Shown piece after piece: positions 26,973-38,367 of a DNA stretch of 64,000 bases. Position numbers and translations under genes: made by a program. This DNA is from Lanius collurio (lineage: Eukaryota > Chordata > Aves > Passeriformes > Laniidae). Location of the stretch: the NCBI GenBank assembly GCA_020086605.1, contig JACBWW010000016.1, positions 7,744,325 to 7,808,324 on the forward strand, in the 5' to 3' direction. The notes under the pieces were generated by a model, which saw nothing but the letters and a program-made list of their open reading frames with translations, did no database searches and was not told where the DNA came from. The first letter of the stretch is position 1. The number at the start of each line of letters is the position of its first letter.

Positions 26973-29765
26973 CAACAGCATCCAGCACGTTTTGTGTGCA
27001 GGAGGACCTGGGTGAACATCTCAGTAGATGCAGCTAAATTGCACAAGCAGAGTCCAGCTCCTGAGCCCCACTGAATGTCTGGGAACAACCAGGGGCTGGT
27101 TTAGAGTCCAGGGATGGTAACTTCCCTCTGCATCCTTCCCCATTTTCTTGGTGAGGAGTATAAGAAACACCCATTTATTCTTCCTAGATCAAACTGCAGC
27201 TAATTCACAATGAGACATGCTGGTATCTTTTCTTGCTACTCAGACACATAGAACACTCAGCAGGTTTTTCCAGGCTTAAAAACACTGAGTTGAGCCTTGC
27301 ATGGTGACACTATGTGACCAAAAGCAAAGTGCAAAAATGCCTAAAATTCAGGACCTTAATTTGACTCACTGTTGTTGGGACATTTCAGAGAGAAGATAGA
27401 GAAGGACCCATGAACCCAAAAGACAAATTTTGTATAAAAAGTCTAATAAATGTTCCCGATTTCTTCCACAAGCATGTTTTCAAAAGAAAATTTAACGACT
27501 CAGTTGTCCTGTTCTGTTTCAACATTGAAACTCAGTTGCAAACTGTTTGAAATCAGCCATTCACATTAACTGTGGCCAGGGGAAGGAAATGATGGTTTGA
27601 AGGTATTAGGAAGAGAGAAGCAAAAAAATAGGTTGCCCATTCTCCTTTCTTTCATCTCTTGCACAGTTTGGCAGAGAGTTCGGGAAGGGGCTTTTCGCCT
27701 CTTCAGGGAGAGACATAAACTTGGACCACACATTCTCAAACACTGCCAGCTTGTCATTCAGCTCATGCATTCAAGATGTTGCATATTAATAGCACTCCCT
27801 GATGACTGGTGGATAGGGGTCTCTCCACCTATACAAAATAAGCCTCTTGGCACAACAAAGTACAGAAGAGGCCCATACAGGGAAAAAAATGCACTTGAGA
27901 ACTGGTTTGGAGAAACTCTGCACAGATGCTCATGTGCAGATGCATATTTCAGATGTTTTTTTCCTGATTAGCATGCAGCAACCTCACCTGTTTTGCTGCC
28001 TTGAGGAGTCACAGCAGACATGGAGAAACACCTGTGTGAGTTCAGTTCTGTCTCCCTGTGAGTTACCTTATTCCATTGCTGTTCTGTGCAGCCACCGAGA
28101 CCCTTTTCAATCCCCCCTCTTGGACATGCCTAAGCCAGCAAACACAGAGCAGTAGTTTGGGATGGGGACAAAGCATGAATAGTGCAGGGTGCTGCATGTT
28201 GGGAAGGGAAGAAGGGAATGTGTGGTGGATTGGTCACACATGTGCATTGGGGGTGCATTGGGGGTGCATTGGGGATGCTCAGGCTGGGTGGATTCTGGCA
28301 TGGATGAGATAGGAGGATGAGCTCCCAGGACCTGCACAGGAACCTCGCGTTTGTCAGCCGCAAATGATCTGACAGTCAGCACATACACAGCTTTACCTGA
28401 GGTGTGGTCATGGGATTCAAGAAAACGAACCAGGCTGTTTCCCTCCTCCCCTGCAGTGTGCTGGTTACACGTGTCTGCCGTAAATTCTCACACTGAGCTC
28501 TACAGGCAGATCCTACACATGCATGGGGAATAAATTTCCTTTGTGCTCTGCTCCATTGTAGTTTATTCCAATGGCAGCACAGCTTAGTTCTAACCATGTG
28601 TTTTTTAAAAATGAGCCTCAGGAGGAGAAAGTGGGGAGAGAGTTGCTTATACATGTGTCGGTATCTGATGCAATCCTCAGTGTGAGCCACGTTTTTCTGG
28701 ATATTTCAGCATACACTGAGAATGACACATGAGTAGTCCAAGCTATTTTCAGAACTGACAGTTTTCCTTTTCACTCCAACAATTGCTTGTTCGATACACT
28801 AGAGTATGCAAAGTGCTTCAATAAACTTTTAATTGGGAGTAGGAGTAGCAGTGTAACAAAGAAAACTTTAGGCAAAACGAGAGCTGACCTCAGCTCATAC
28901 CTATTTTGCAGGTTTGTTAACTTTTCAAAAGAAGCTGGACATCTTGGCATTTGTTGGTTTCTGGCAAGGCTTTTCAGAAGTCATTTTTCAGGCTTCCTGA
29001 AACAGCCTGTGAAATATTGGGTTTATGATGTTCTTGACCCAGGAAAGACCCAGCAAAAATCTGCTCTGATGGGAGCCGTGGGCTAAAGCTGTCTGGATAT
29101 ATTTTGATCTCTTAGGTATTTCTCTAAAATAAAATATTCAAAATGTTTGAGATTTTCAAAAAATCTTCTCAGATCCTTACAACAGAGAACAGATTACAAG
29201 CAAAACTCTCCAGATAAATGTGAGGTGGATTTTGTTATAGTGGTTCTTCCATACTCTTTTCCTGAAGTTTACTGACTGACACCAAGAATGCAAATATGCC
29301 AGGGAAGTGGTCTCTATTTTGTCTTTACCTGTCCAAATCAATTATAGATCTGAGGTGTGGTGCTGTATTTCCTAGGAACTTAATTTCTTTCTATTACCCT
29401 CCTGACAGAAGTAACCAATCTCTTTGGAGCTTGCAAAGCAAGGTGCATCCCACAGAGCTAATGCTGTGTGCACTTCTTGTAGAAAGGTATGTTTAACAAA
29501 AGCTGCATTCTGGATGCACTCCAAATATCATTACTGTTGTTTAATTTCAGCTGTGGTCTGGCATCTGTTTCAGATAGTTTCAAAGACAATAATCTCACCA
29601 GACAGATACAAAATACAAAACTGAAATTACGCTGCTCAATTATTTTGTTTACTAGTGCTGTTAAACTACTGTTTTTGTCTGAATCATGCAGAAGAGCTGT
29701 GATTTTTTACCTTTAAGCTCCTCTGAAAATACAGCCATTTAGCATCAGTACCTATTTCTTTCCAG
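26973..29765. other. Mixed-composition noncoding stretch, no gene recognised
   Basis: Open frames of about 100-124 codons occur at 27597-27971 (plus), 27847-28155 (plus) and 28376-28690 (minus). None resembles a known protein and they overlap each other on both strands. The region is somewhat less AT-rich than average and includes the 11-bp G-rich repeat at 28242-28274. Nothing further is supported. Confidence 0.65.
28242..28274. repeat. Three-copy 11-bp G-rich tandem repeat
   Basis: The unit GTGCATTGGGG repeats three times exactly. The regularly spaced G-runs give weak G-quadruplex potential on the plus strand, with a fourth G-run about 11 nt further on. Confidence 0.95.
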
Positions 29766-29829
29766 ATTACGTTATATGAATGAGTTTGATAGGAGTCACC
29801 ATGGTGAGGAAAGGATAATGGAATTTCAG
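29766..29829 (+). other. Candidate splice-bounded segment (possible exon)
   Basis: A pyrimidine-rich acceptor (CCTATTTCTTTCCAG) is followed by 64 nt and the donor TTTCAG|GTAAGAG. One frame is open, entering in phase 2 and leaving in phase 0. It gives a charged 21-residue peptide containing MNEFDRSHHGEER, and the same frame stays open past the donor (ATG at 29776, stop before 29960). The peptide looks plausible for a protein, but I recognise no family and cannot find partner exons. This is the best exon candidate on the plus strand. Confidence 0.27.
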
Positions 29830-31286
29830 GTAAGAGTTCTCCATAATGAATTCATTCCTTACAGCATGTTAACACCCACCCATGGAATTAGGGACCTTTG
29901 TAACACAATGCAACAATTTACTAGACATCACAAAACACCAATTATAGAATTGGACTGAAATGAGCTGCCAAATCCTCTGTCCCTGATAAAAGAAGGATAG
30001 GTATAGTCATGCCAGCACATTTTAACTCCTTCCTAAAAATTCACTTGGGTCCATTGTGAATGTCTTCAGTGATACAGTAGATTGACTGCAGTGCTATGTG
30101 TATGACATGAAAGTAAAATAAAATAAAATGAATAGGTCATGAACAGCAGTGAATATAAACTCAATTGGGATCATATCTATTTAAATAATTATAGCAGATT
30201 GTTAACTTTGAGAATCTCCTGATTTATGCAAGGGAAAATGAAAGAGAATTGGCTCCTATATTGTATATTTAGCTTGATAAAAGGAAGCCAGTCTGCATGG
30301 AAGAAGTGCGCAATTGAAGTTCCTCAGCTGATATTTTATAAAAGCACAATTAAATGTCAGTACTTTACAAAGAACTCTTAAATCCTAAAACTGAATCTCG
30401 TCTGTTTTTACTGGTAGCAGAGTACCAAACTGTAAGCAGAACGGAGCAGGATCTGACTTTCCATCACAGACAGTTAATAATTAAATCAAACATTATATTC
30501 AACAATAGAACATATGCATCAGCTTCTTTCAAATTGCATTTCCTTCCTGTTAGATCCATTAGTGTAAACCAGACTGCCTTTAGAAAACCCCTTATTGCTG
30601 CTGTCTTTCAGCACAGTTCCTGAAATGGATAATGTGGTGCATATTATGGGCAATTACACAGAACTCCCTAGTGACAGGGTTTTAGAGTTTTAGAATAAAA
30701 CAGCTGGAACTACAGGGCTGTAAACTAATCGGAAAAAGAGACAATAGTAACACATTTAATGCACATTGTTAGAACATGGACAAAGACTACGTATCACTAT
30801 ACCTACTGTATTGCACAGCATCTTCACTGCAAAATCTTGTTTAACTCTTGAAAGACAAGGCAGTCAAAAGCCAAAGATTTTGTCATGAACAAATGCATGC
30901 ACAGCTCTATAACCTGAGCTAATTGGAAACATTAAGGAAAGAAGCCTTGATCCAGAGCCCTGGTTTTCTCTTAATGTCAGTGTAGTTTGAATCAAATCCA
31001 GAACTGTATTCAAAAATTATAATTTATTAATGATTCATAATGAATATATACCTAGATATGCTAAAAAACTATGTTTCCATCCCTCTTTTACTGTTTCAAT
31101 ACACTGAGAATTTAGCATTTGGGTTGCAAAAATTGTATTTGCTCTTGGATATATCTTGTATACTGCCACAATGCATAGTGTTTGATCCTCCATCAGTTTA
31201 AATTGATGGCAAAGCTCCCATTAATTTTAGTAATACAGCAGTGAATTTTTAGAATAGCATATGCATCACTTAAAAGCACAATGACC
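29830..31286. other. AT-rich noncoding stretch, no gene recognised
   Basis: Stops are frequent in every frame. An (AAAAT)-type run lies at about 30113-30129. A plus frame of 89 codons (30354-30623) has no recognisable features. No RNA gene or named repeat is visible. Confidence 0.75.
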
Positions 31287-31329
31287 GTGATTACATGTGT
31301 AATCACAGTAATTGTGCACACAATTACTG
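31287..31329. repeat. Two abutting palindromes
   Basis: GTGATTACA and its reverse complement flank TG (31287-31306). CAGTAATTGTG and its reverse complement flank CA (31306-31329). The two inverted repeats share one base, so 43 bp is almost fully self-complementary in two blocks. Both contain TAAT cores (TAATC, TAATTG) of the kind bound by homeodomain proteins. The dyads could be dimer-binding sites or cruciform-prone DNA. Confidence 0.95.
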
Positions 31330-31754
31330 GTTGGGTATCTAACTGCCTTTCAAAAATCAGTTGCTCTACTTGCATGTATACTCACAGCAGTCACTTGTGC
31401 AAATGCAGTGCAGCCCAGAGCATCCCCACCTCTGTGCTTACCCCTGAAATACTACTGGGGAGGGCTTGTCTGCTGCAGTGGGGATGTAGGAAAGGGATGT
31501 AGTATATGTCTACATTGCAGTGGTTGAACAATAAATAAGAAGGGAAGAGAAATGGTTGCTGTGTCTCTTTGGGAAAGTAAAAATGTGAAATTACTTCAAC
31601 TAATTTTTCAAAAGGACAGAGACTGATTTGCACCAGCTCCTGTCTTGTGAGCCTCCTTATCAGCAGTGTCCAGCAGGCATGGGCACGTTAATGTTTTGTA
31701 ATGGTATGGCAAAATGATCAAATAATATATCAAATAACAGCACCATACTAGAAT

Positions 31755-31792
31755 AAAACAAAACAAAACAAAATTAAAACCAAACAAAACAA
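31755..31792. repeat. (AAAAC)n low-complexity tract
   Basis: Three perfect AAAAC units are followed by a fourth A-run and then degenerate A/C-rich units. No retroposed body was recognised next to it. Confidence 0.9.
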
Positions 31793-31896
31793 CATTGACT
31801 AAAATACTGCAGCTCAAAAATTCAGAAAACAATTAAAGTTTCAGCATAGTGCAGTGAGTCTCTTAGAATGCAGAACCCAAGAACCAACTGCTGTGG

Positions 31897-31944
31897 CTCG
31901 CTCTAGTTTAAAAGGTGACTCCTCACCTTTTAAACTAGAGTGAG
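31897..31944. repeat. Near-perfect 22-bp inverted repeat (hairpin), 4-nt loop
   Basis: The left arm at 31897-31918 and the right arm at 31923-31944 are complementary over 22 bp with a single mismatch; the innermost 18 bp pair perfectly. The loop is CTCC. RNA or single-stranded DNA from here would fold very stably. The loop is shorter than usual for a pre-miRNA and the stem too short, so I favour a template-switch (snap-back) mutation over a small-RNA gene. A 22-bp-period direct duplication starts three bases after it. Confidence 0.97.
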
Positions 31945-31946
31945 GT

Positions 31947-31987
31947 AGAAGGTTGATTTCTATAGATCAGAAGGTTGATTTCTATAG
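31947..31987. repeat. Two-copy direct repeat, 19-nt unit, period 22
   Basis: The unit AGAAGGTTGATTTCTATAG occurs identically at 31947-31965 and 31969-31987. It starts right after the hairpin, which suggests that both rearrangements arose in one replication event or at a fragile spot. Confidence 0.95.
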
Positions 31988-34900
31988 CTGCAGAGGTATA
32001 GAAAAGCACATCCTCCCTAGATAGGGAAAGACTTCTGGATCCATCATTTTTCTCAGTTAAATGGTAGCTGGAGAAAATTATACACAAACCATTTTATTCA
32101 GTTGTCCCCCAGAATCCTGGCTTCTCTCCTTCCCTGGGGCACGGCGAGTGTGCTTTGCTTTCCCAGTAACAGCTTTATGACCCCACAGTCGTGGGGAGGG
32201 ATGGAGGAGCTGGACAGGCTGGGCCTGGCAGCCCAACCTGTGCTTCTCCCAAGGGAAGGCTGGGCCATGAGTCCACATGAGGGAAAGCAGATGTCAGTTA
32301 ACAGCCAGATAACACCCTTCTCCTAGGGAGAAATGGGCCCTATTCCAGGGGATGGGAGCACTGGAGCTCTGTTAGAATGAGAAGTAAGTAGCACAGCCTC
32401 TCCAGGAGCCACCCTTGCTGTGCAGTGACAGCCAGCAGTGCTCACTCCAAGGGACTGGGACTGGGACAGGACAGGATCTCATGGCTCATAAGAACAGGCT
32501 CCCCAGCAGCCTTGACCCTAGGGGAAATGCAGCTGTCTTTTCATATGGAAGAATCAGAAATTGGCAATGAATGAACAATGAACTTTTTCCAAGACTGCCT
32601 GTGGCTGGAGGAGGGTGGCTGGACCGGGAGGCCTTCAGCATACTACATGTTGTATGTTTACCAAGGAGAAAACCTTTTAAAATATGCTGGGGCAGATGTA
32701 ATGGTTACAAACCACACATGCTGTCTAAATAAGGTCTGAATATCAAATGTTGTAATGTTTGGCAATATCTGGGTCTCGACTTCCCTTACTTTAGAGGAGG
32801 GAATTTTGATTTTCTCATATGCAGGATTTAGTCCCATCAGGGAAGTTTGGTCCTGGCCTCTGGTGTGCTGAGAAGACAATAAATGTACCATCTCTGTCAG
32901 GCAGAAGAGGGAACAGTGTTCAGATGCTTAAAAAATGTTTGTTCTGCTACTGGAAAACTTCAGCACCTTTGCCTTCAACAGCACTAGCTTGTGGCTGAGC
33001 TCAGGGTCGGGCAGCACCGCACTGCAGGCCTGGCTGTGCTCCCTGTTTTCTCAGAGCCCATGGCCACGGTGACTTGACCTGTTTTCAAAACAGCTTTATG
33101 AAAGTTAATTCAGATGTCATGTCCTGTTGCCTCTGTTCAAAAAATACTTTTTAAAAACTTTATTGTAACATGATTCCCTTCTTGATTCTCTACAGCTATC
33201 CTGCTGATCATTGTAGCAGCTTCTGTCCTTAATTTCATTACAGCAAATGTGAAGTAACCTCATCGACATCCAATCAGAGGCAATTTCAGCTCTCTACATT
33301 GCCTTGGGTCTGCAATCTTGTACACAGGAACTGTTCATGTAGACTAAATTCAGTATAGAGCATTAAACGCTGTCACTTTTGTAATTAACATCAGAGAGCT
33401 GTATGAAGCCTTGAAGCTAGGAAATCCCATAAGTCCTGTAGAAAATGTTTCTTCATACAGATCTGAAGTGGTATTCAAAAGAATTCACCCTAAAAGATGG
33501 AGAATTGCTGAGACATGAAGAACATAAAGCTCTAAGATTGTATATTGGAGAAAAGTTCCCTCAGAAGTGTGCATTCGGTCACCTTTGGTGACACATGCTG
33601 CCTTGCCTGCCACCTCTGCAAGCATGGCCTCACTTTCACTGTTATTGCAACATGTGTCAAACGAAATGAAAACAGAGATTTGGGAAAGGATATAATTAAC
33701 CTACTTGTAAACATTAACCTTAAATATCTTGCTAATTATCCCGCTAATTTAATCACTGCAAAACTCAAACTTGTTTGTTAAATATTTAATTCTGCAAATT
33801 GTTTTTGATACAGAGGTGTGAGGATCTTTCTGTGAATGAAAGTTACTCTGTAAACTCTGTAAAACCATTGTTGTGTTCACACTGCATTGAACAAACTCTG
33901 CTGTCAACAAGACTTTTAATGGAAATCACAAGAAGCTGTGCCCTGAGGCTAAGAGATATAGTGCCCTATTATTTTAAAATCTAATGAACACGCTGTGTAG
34001 AGTGTAGACCAGGGTAAATTTCTTCCTGCATGTCTTCAGGTTTGATTCTGTGGGAGACTGGAAAGCTCTGGATTTCCTTGTTTCTTTGGTTGCAGAGAAG
34101 CAGTAGTCATTTCTTACCTATTCACCTCTTTGTTACTTGAGTAACTCAGCAAAATTATGTCCTTGATTTTCAGCCCTTTTTATCAAGTCACTACCTTGTG
34201 CTGCAAGGAACCTTAAAGGTGTTTAGGTGCTCCAGTTACCATGCCACCCAGAGTGCCTCTAATTATTCCTGAGAGGAAGCTCTTGAATAGTGTTTGTTGA
34301 GAAGCTGGAAGCTGTTTGTTCCTTCCTCCCTGTTGGGAGGGCAGCCGTGCTCGTGCTGCCTCCTGCAAACACCATGGCACAGCCGAGCACTGCAAGGCAG
34401 GGCCTTGGGGACACTTCCCACTCCGAGGCTGGGAGAGGAAACAGGTGGGCTGTGGGTGCTGGGGAACCTCCTGGATGGAGTGGATAGCTCAGCCAGGACA
34501 AGCTCTGGGGGCTGGAGGCACCTGAACCCTCTGTTCCAGGAGAAGGTGAGGCCCTCAGCTGTGCCCTCAGACAGGAGCTTCAGCCAGCCCCATATTTCAG
34601 GCTGTGCCCCCATGGCAGTTTTTTGTGCTGTTTTTTCAATTTTTGTTATATTTGTCTTCTTACTTGAGGAAGAAGGTGAAAGATTGGGACTCACGTTGTG
34701 TTTCTGCACTGTAATTCTTACTATCAGAGGAAGGAACAAAGGTATGCTAAATCCAGGTGATGGCTCACAGACCTGGGACGAGCCATTTGATTAGTTAGGT
34801 GTCCATATAAATACCTTTTTGGGACTATATTACTACCTTATCATATATTATTTAGAATTTCATCCTGATTGTCTGTGGTTATTTATTACACACTTACATA

Positions 34901-37074
34901 CTGGTAAGTTCAATAAAAAACAAATTTCTGTGAATTTAGCTGAATAAAGCTCTGTTTGTTCTTGTTAGTTATATGAAGTCTCGGTCTTTCTATGCATTAT
35001 CTCAATTCTGGGCATTTTTCCCCTTCATTTACTCCAAAAATTACTTCAATACTAATGAATACTGGAAGACAGCCAAGACAGGACGAACTTTTGGACAATT
35101 TATGCAAACACGACAGATTTTAATAGATTTACTATAAACATGTCAGGCACAAAAGACTTGACTGCTTTTCAAATACAGTGATACTAGAAGAGATTTATGG
35201 ATATTTTCAACTGTTCATTAAAGAGAAAAATATTTTGAAACTATAGGCACTATCCTTTTATCCATTTTTGCCTTCCAGGCTGAGTTGCAAACCTTTGATG
35301 TTTTCTTCACCAAAAAATAAAAGTAGTTAGGAATTTATTTCTTCCAAGTACTTTCATTTTTGTGTCAATTTACAGTTTTTGTTACATTCTTGGCAGTCCA
35401 AATTGTGGTATTTGGAGAGCACCTAGAGTCTACAGCTCTGAGTTTTCTGAAAATAAGGACTAAATTCACTTAATGATGCTTTCTGGATACTGTCTTTTTT
35501 CTTCTCCTTTAGTAATAAAAGGTTAATAAAATCTCTGAATATTTTAACTGTCTGTTAGACCAACCTACCAATTAAAGGTTGTTCTATTCTAAATGACTGG
35601 AAGCCACTTGAATTGATAAAACAGGAAAGAGCTACTACCTGTTGGATCGGGTTAATAAAAAGCAAAGTCTTAGACATGAAAATCATGTGTAACTATGGTT
35701 CCAGTAGATGACCCAGGCATTAATTCTTACAACCAGGCAGGCATATTCTTAACTGTTTCTTCTCAGAGTCTGCTTCTGTGCCCTTACAAATCAATAGCAA
35801 GCCTTGCTTTCAACTTCAGTGCAGTGCAACTGATGTTGTTGGCAGTCGATGATTCTGCAATATCAGTTCAAGATACTGGAATAACTTCATGGAATTATTG
35901 GATTCTTTCTTTCTAAAATAGTGTTAAACTCATAAGTAGGAATTTAAGGAATTTAAACGTGAAAATGTATGCTCAGTGTATCTTGCCAAATCTCCTATCA
36001 AGTCAAAGCAGTGCACCAAAATGATAGCAGGAAGGATTGTGCCGTTCTCGAACATCTAATCCTGCATACTCACCGTGCTGTGCATGCCCTCATTTTTTGA
36101 AAAGATGGAGAAAGAGCAGATTTGGGTGGAAAGTAACAGTTTTCATTGCAGCCTTAGAGGGATATTGGCAATTTTGTAACATAATGATTTGAACATTCTG
36201 AGACCCTTCAAAATAAGGCAGGGCGCTTAATAAAGGCTTCATTTTGGAAAAACGGATAGCTGAAAGTAGCATTTTACTAATTTTTATTGGAGTTGCATTT
36301 CCAGCTTTTGAAAATTAATTTAAATGCCACAAACCAACACACATTTATGAATAACATAATGCTGTTGGAGATAATGCAAATATCTAATGCCTCTTTTTTT
36401 TTCCCTATATGAACAGGTCTGTGCTGGTCTGCATTAATTAAATGTAGGTAGGTTTGTAAGGCCAGATCATCATTACTTCTGTGTCCCTGATTTAAATATG
36501 CAGTAAAACATTTCTCCATTTAGTTTGGTGCTTTTGTGTCATATTTCATACACTAGTTGTCTCTTAATTAAATCCATGATGGCCCACCAACACAGACTAT
36601 TAAAATAACTATACTTTGCACTTGACATATTTATGAGACAGATTCATAAGAGTATAGACTGATACTTGAACTACTCGCTGAGAAATGCTAATAAGATTAT
36701 GATGAAGGTAAGATTAGAACATTCGTCTCCTTTTCGCTTCTCTCTTCTTCATAGAAATTTATTTTTATAACTGCAATTCACTATTTCTATTCCAGGCTCT
36801 TTGATGTTGTTGTATATACCAACAGTTCTTTCTGTGTGGATTTATTGTGGCAATGAAGAGTGGGAAACTGCTAATTTATATCACACCAGCAAAGTGCATA
36901 ACTGTTGTGTTCCTTGAAGTATGAATGTTTGCAGTCTGTAAACCTTTGCATGGGATTGACATGTTCAAGATAATATCTTTGGAATTGGGTGATGAAAAAT
37001 ATGGATGATGGTGAAGTGCCATGTTGTTTTACCTTTATTGCCTTACTCTTTCAACCCTCCTGTTGGTGTAGAGC
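31988..37074. other. Noncoding stretch with GC-richer patches, no gene recognised
   Basis: GC-richer patches lie at about 32100-32520 and 34280-34620. In the second, open frames of 166 codons (plus, 34294-34794) and 158 codons (minus, 34263-34739) overlap on opposite strands. That suggests composition rather than coding, and neither has a recognisable domain. A minus donor AATAG|GTAAGAA near 34117 has a good acceptor upstream, but every frame between them contains a stop. The rest is AT-rich with no named repeat. Confidence 0.65.
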
Positions 37075-37083
37075 NNNNNNNNN
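37075..37083. other. Assembly gap (9 N)
   Basis: Nine unknown bases interrupt the sequence. Flanking sequence is ordinary AT-rich DNA. The odd size suggests an estimated or locally resolved gap rather than a standard placeholder. Confidence 1.
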
Positions 37084-37610
37084 TAGCATCCTAGGAAGGA
37101 AGTAGCTGGTACAATAAAGGGTTTTTATGTCGTATACGCATTTGTTTTAAAAAAGGCCCTATGTTTATTTGTTAATAAATGTTTAGAAGTCCATCATTCC
37201 TCTCATATTTATATGATATGAGGAATATTTTTTATTAGAAGTATAGAGACGTGCTGTGGAGATTGATGTTTTTTTCTCCTTATCCTCAGACAAACCCTTC
37301 AGACTCAGAGAAAAAGTCCTCAACGCTGGTCTAAAATACTGTCCAGTGCTTATGGGTTATAATATGAAAATCATCAAAACTGTCCTTGACAGGATGTTTC
37401 TTTCCATTAGTTGATTAAAATGGTTTATTGTTGCCTACAGCATCATTACTTTAAATGTATTTTTTTTACAAAGAGCAGATGTGGCCATGTCTTGCACTGT
37501 TTCTCTTTGTATGGTTTCTGATACAGAAGTGAATCACTACCTTGGCAGATCCTCCTGTGGAGAGGGAGGGGGAAAGGTGAGGGGCTCAGCGAAGGGCTGG
37601 GGTATCATCT

Positions 37611-37631
37611 GGGGGGGTGTAGGGGTGTGGG
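37611..37631 (+). other. G-quadruplex-prone tract
   Basis: The plus strand reads a G7 run, TGTA, G4, TGT, G3. This satisfies the G3+N1-7 quadruplex pattern if the first run is split. More G-runs precede it from about 37563, so about 70 bp of the plus strand is strongly G-biased in otherwise AT-rich DNA. Confidence 0.7.
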
Positions 37632-38351
37632 TTGTGCAACAGCACTGCAGAGAGCTGGAGGCAAAACATGCAAACCTGCAAGCAGCAAGCATTCAGAGCA
37701 GAAAAAAACCACCAAAATCTGGAATTATCTGCTTGCCAGTGCTGTATGTTTGCTCTGAAAAAGCAAGAAGTTGGATTTGGCATTTTTTCAGACTGACAAG
37801 TCTGACGTTTCAGACAGAGCATGGAAGTGGAGAGTAGCTGATCCTAAAACATTAAACAAGGTTGCACCCCCATGAAATCTCATCTATCCGCTGCTGTTAC
37901 AAAGAGAACCGAAAAAGCCCAAGTCTTTGAGATGTATGTTAAATTTCTTTGTTTCTTGTCCCATCCATGTTTGATGAGGGAGCTGAAATCTCAATAGAAA
38001 TCCTATTTCCAAATCTAGGGGTCATTTCAAGCAATAGTTATAGAACAAGTACCCTTCCGTTTCCTAGCATAATTTTTCTAAGGCATGTCATCTAATGATA
38101 ATAGGTTCTTTCATTAGCAAATCTCAAATTATTGGCCATGTGACCTTATGTTCAATAAATATTTATTTGAGAATCATAGGTTAATTAATTTCCGTTGTTT
38201 CTGTTTTAATTCTATACATGCTATACTATACAATTAGAGAAAAACACAGTCACAAGTCAATGTTGCTTATACAAAATGTTTCTATTACCCTTTACTTTTA
38301 AAACCATTAATAGATTATTAGGAGATACAAACATTGGAGACCATGGATCAT

Positions 38352-38367
38352 ATTTGCATGTTAATGA
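38352..38367 (+). promoter_or_regulatory. Octamer (POU) motif with adjacent TAAT site
   Basis: ATTTGCATGTTAATGA contains the perfect octamer ATTTGCAT (reverse complement ATGCAAAT), followed by a TTAAT homeodomain-type core. It lies in a repeat-free AT-rich block (about 38140-38420). The octamer alone occurs by chance about twice in 64 kb counting both strands, so it is only suggestive. Confidence 0.2.

Noticed and set aside
26709..27074. 121-codon plus frame with a strong donor near 26895
   Set aside because: It runs through a (TTATG)n microsatellite, and the possible acceptors before the donor are poor.
31897..31944. Hairpin considered as a pre-miRNA
   Set aside because: The 4-nt loop and 22-bp stem are too short for a typical Drosha substrate (about 33-bp stem with a larger loop).
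34117..34222. Minus-strand segment with good acceptor and donor (AATAG|GTAAGAA)
   Set aside because: All frames between the sites contain stops, so not a coding exon; with no transcript evidence I did not list it as a feature.
34263..34794. 158-codon minus and 166-codon plus open frames overlapping each other
   Set aside because: Opposite-strand frames over the same GC-rich patch indicate composition. Neither has a recognisable motif or flanking splice support.
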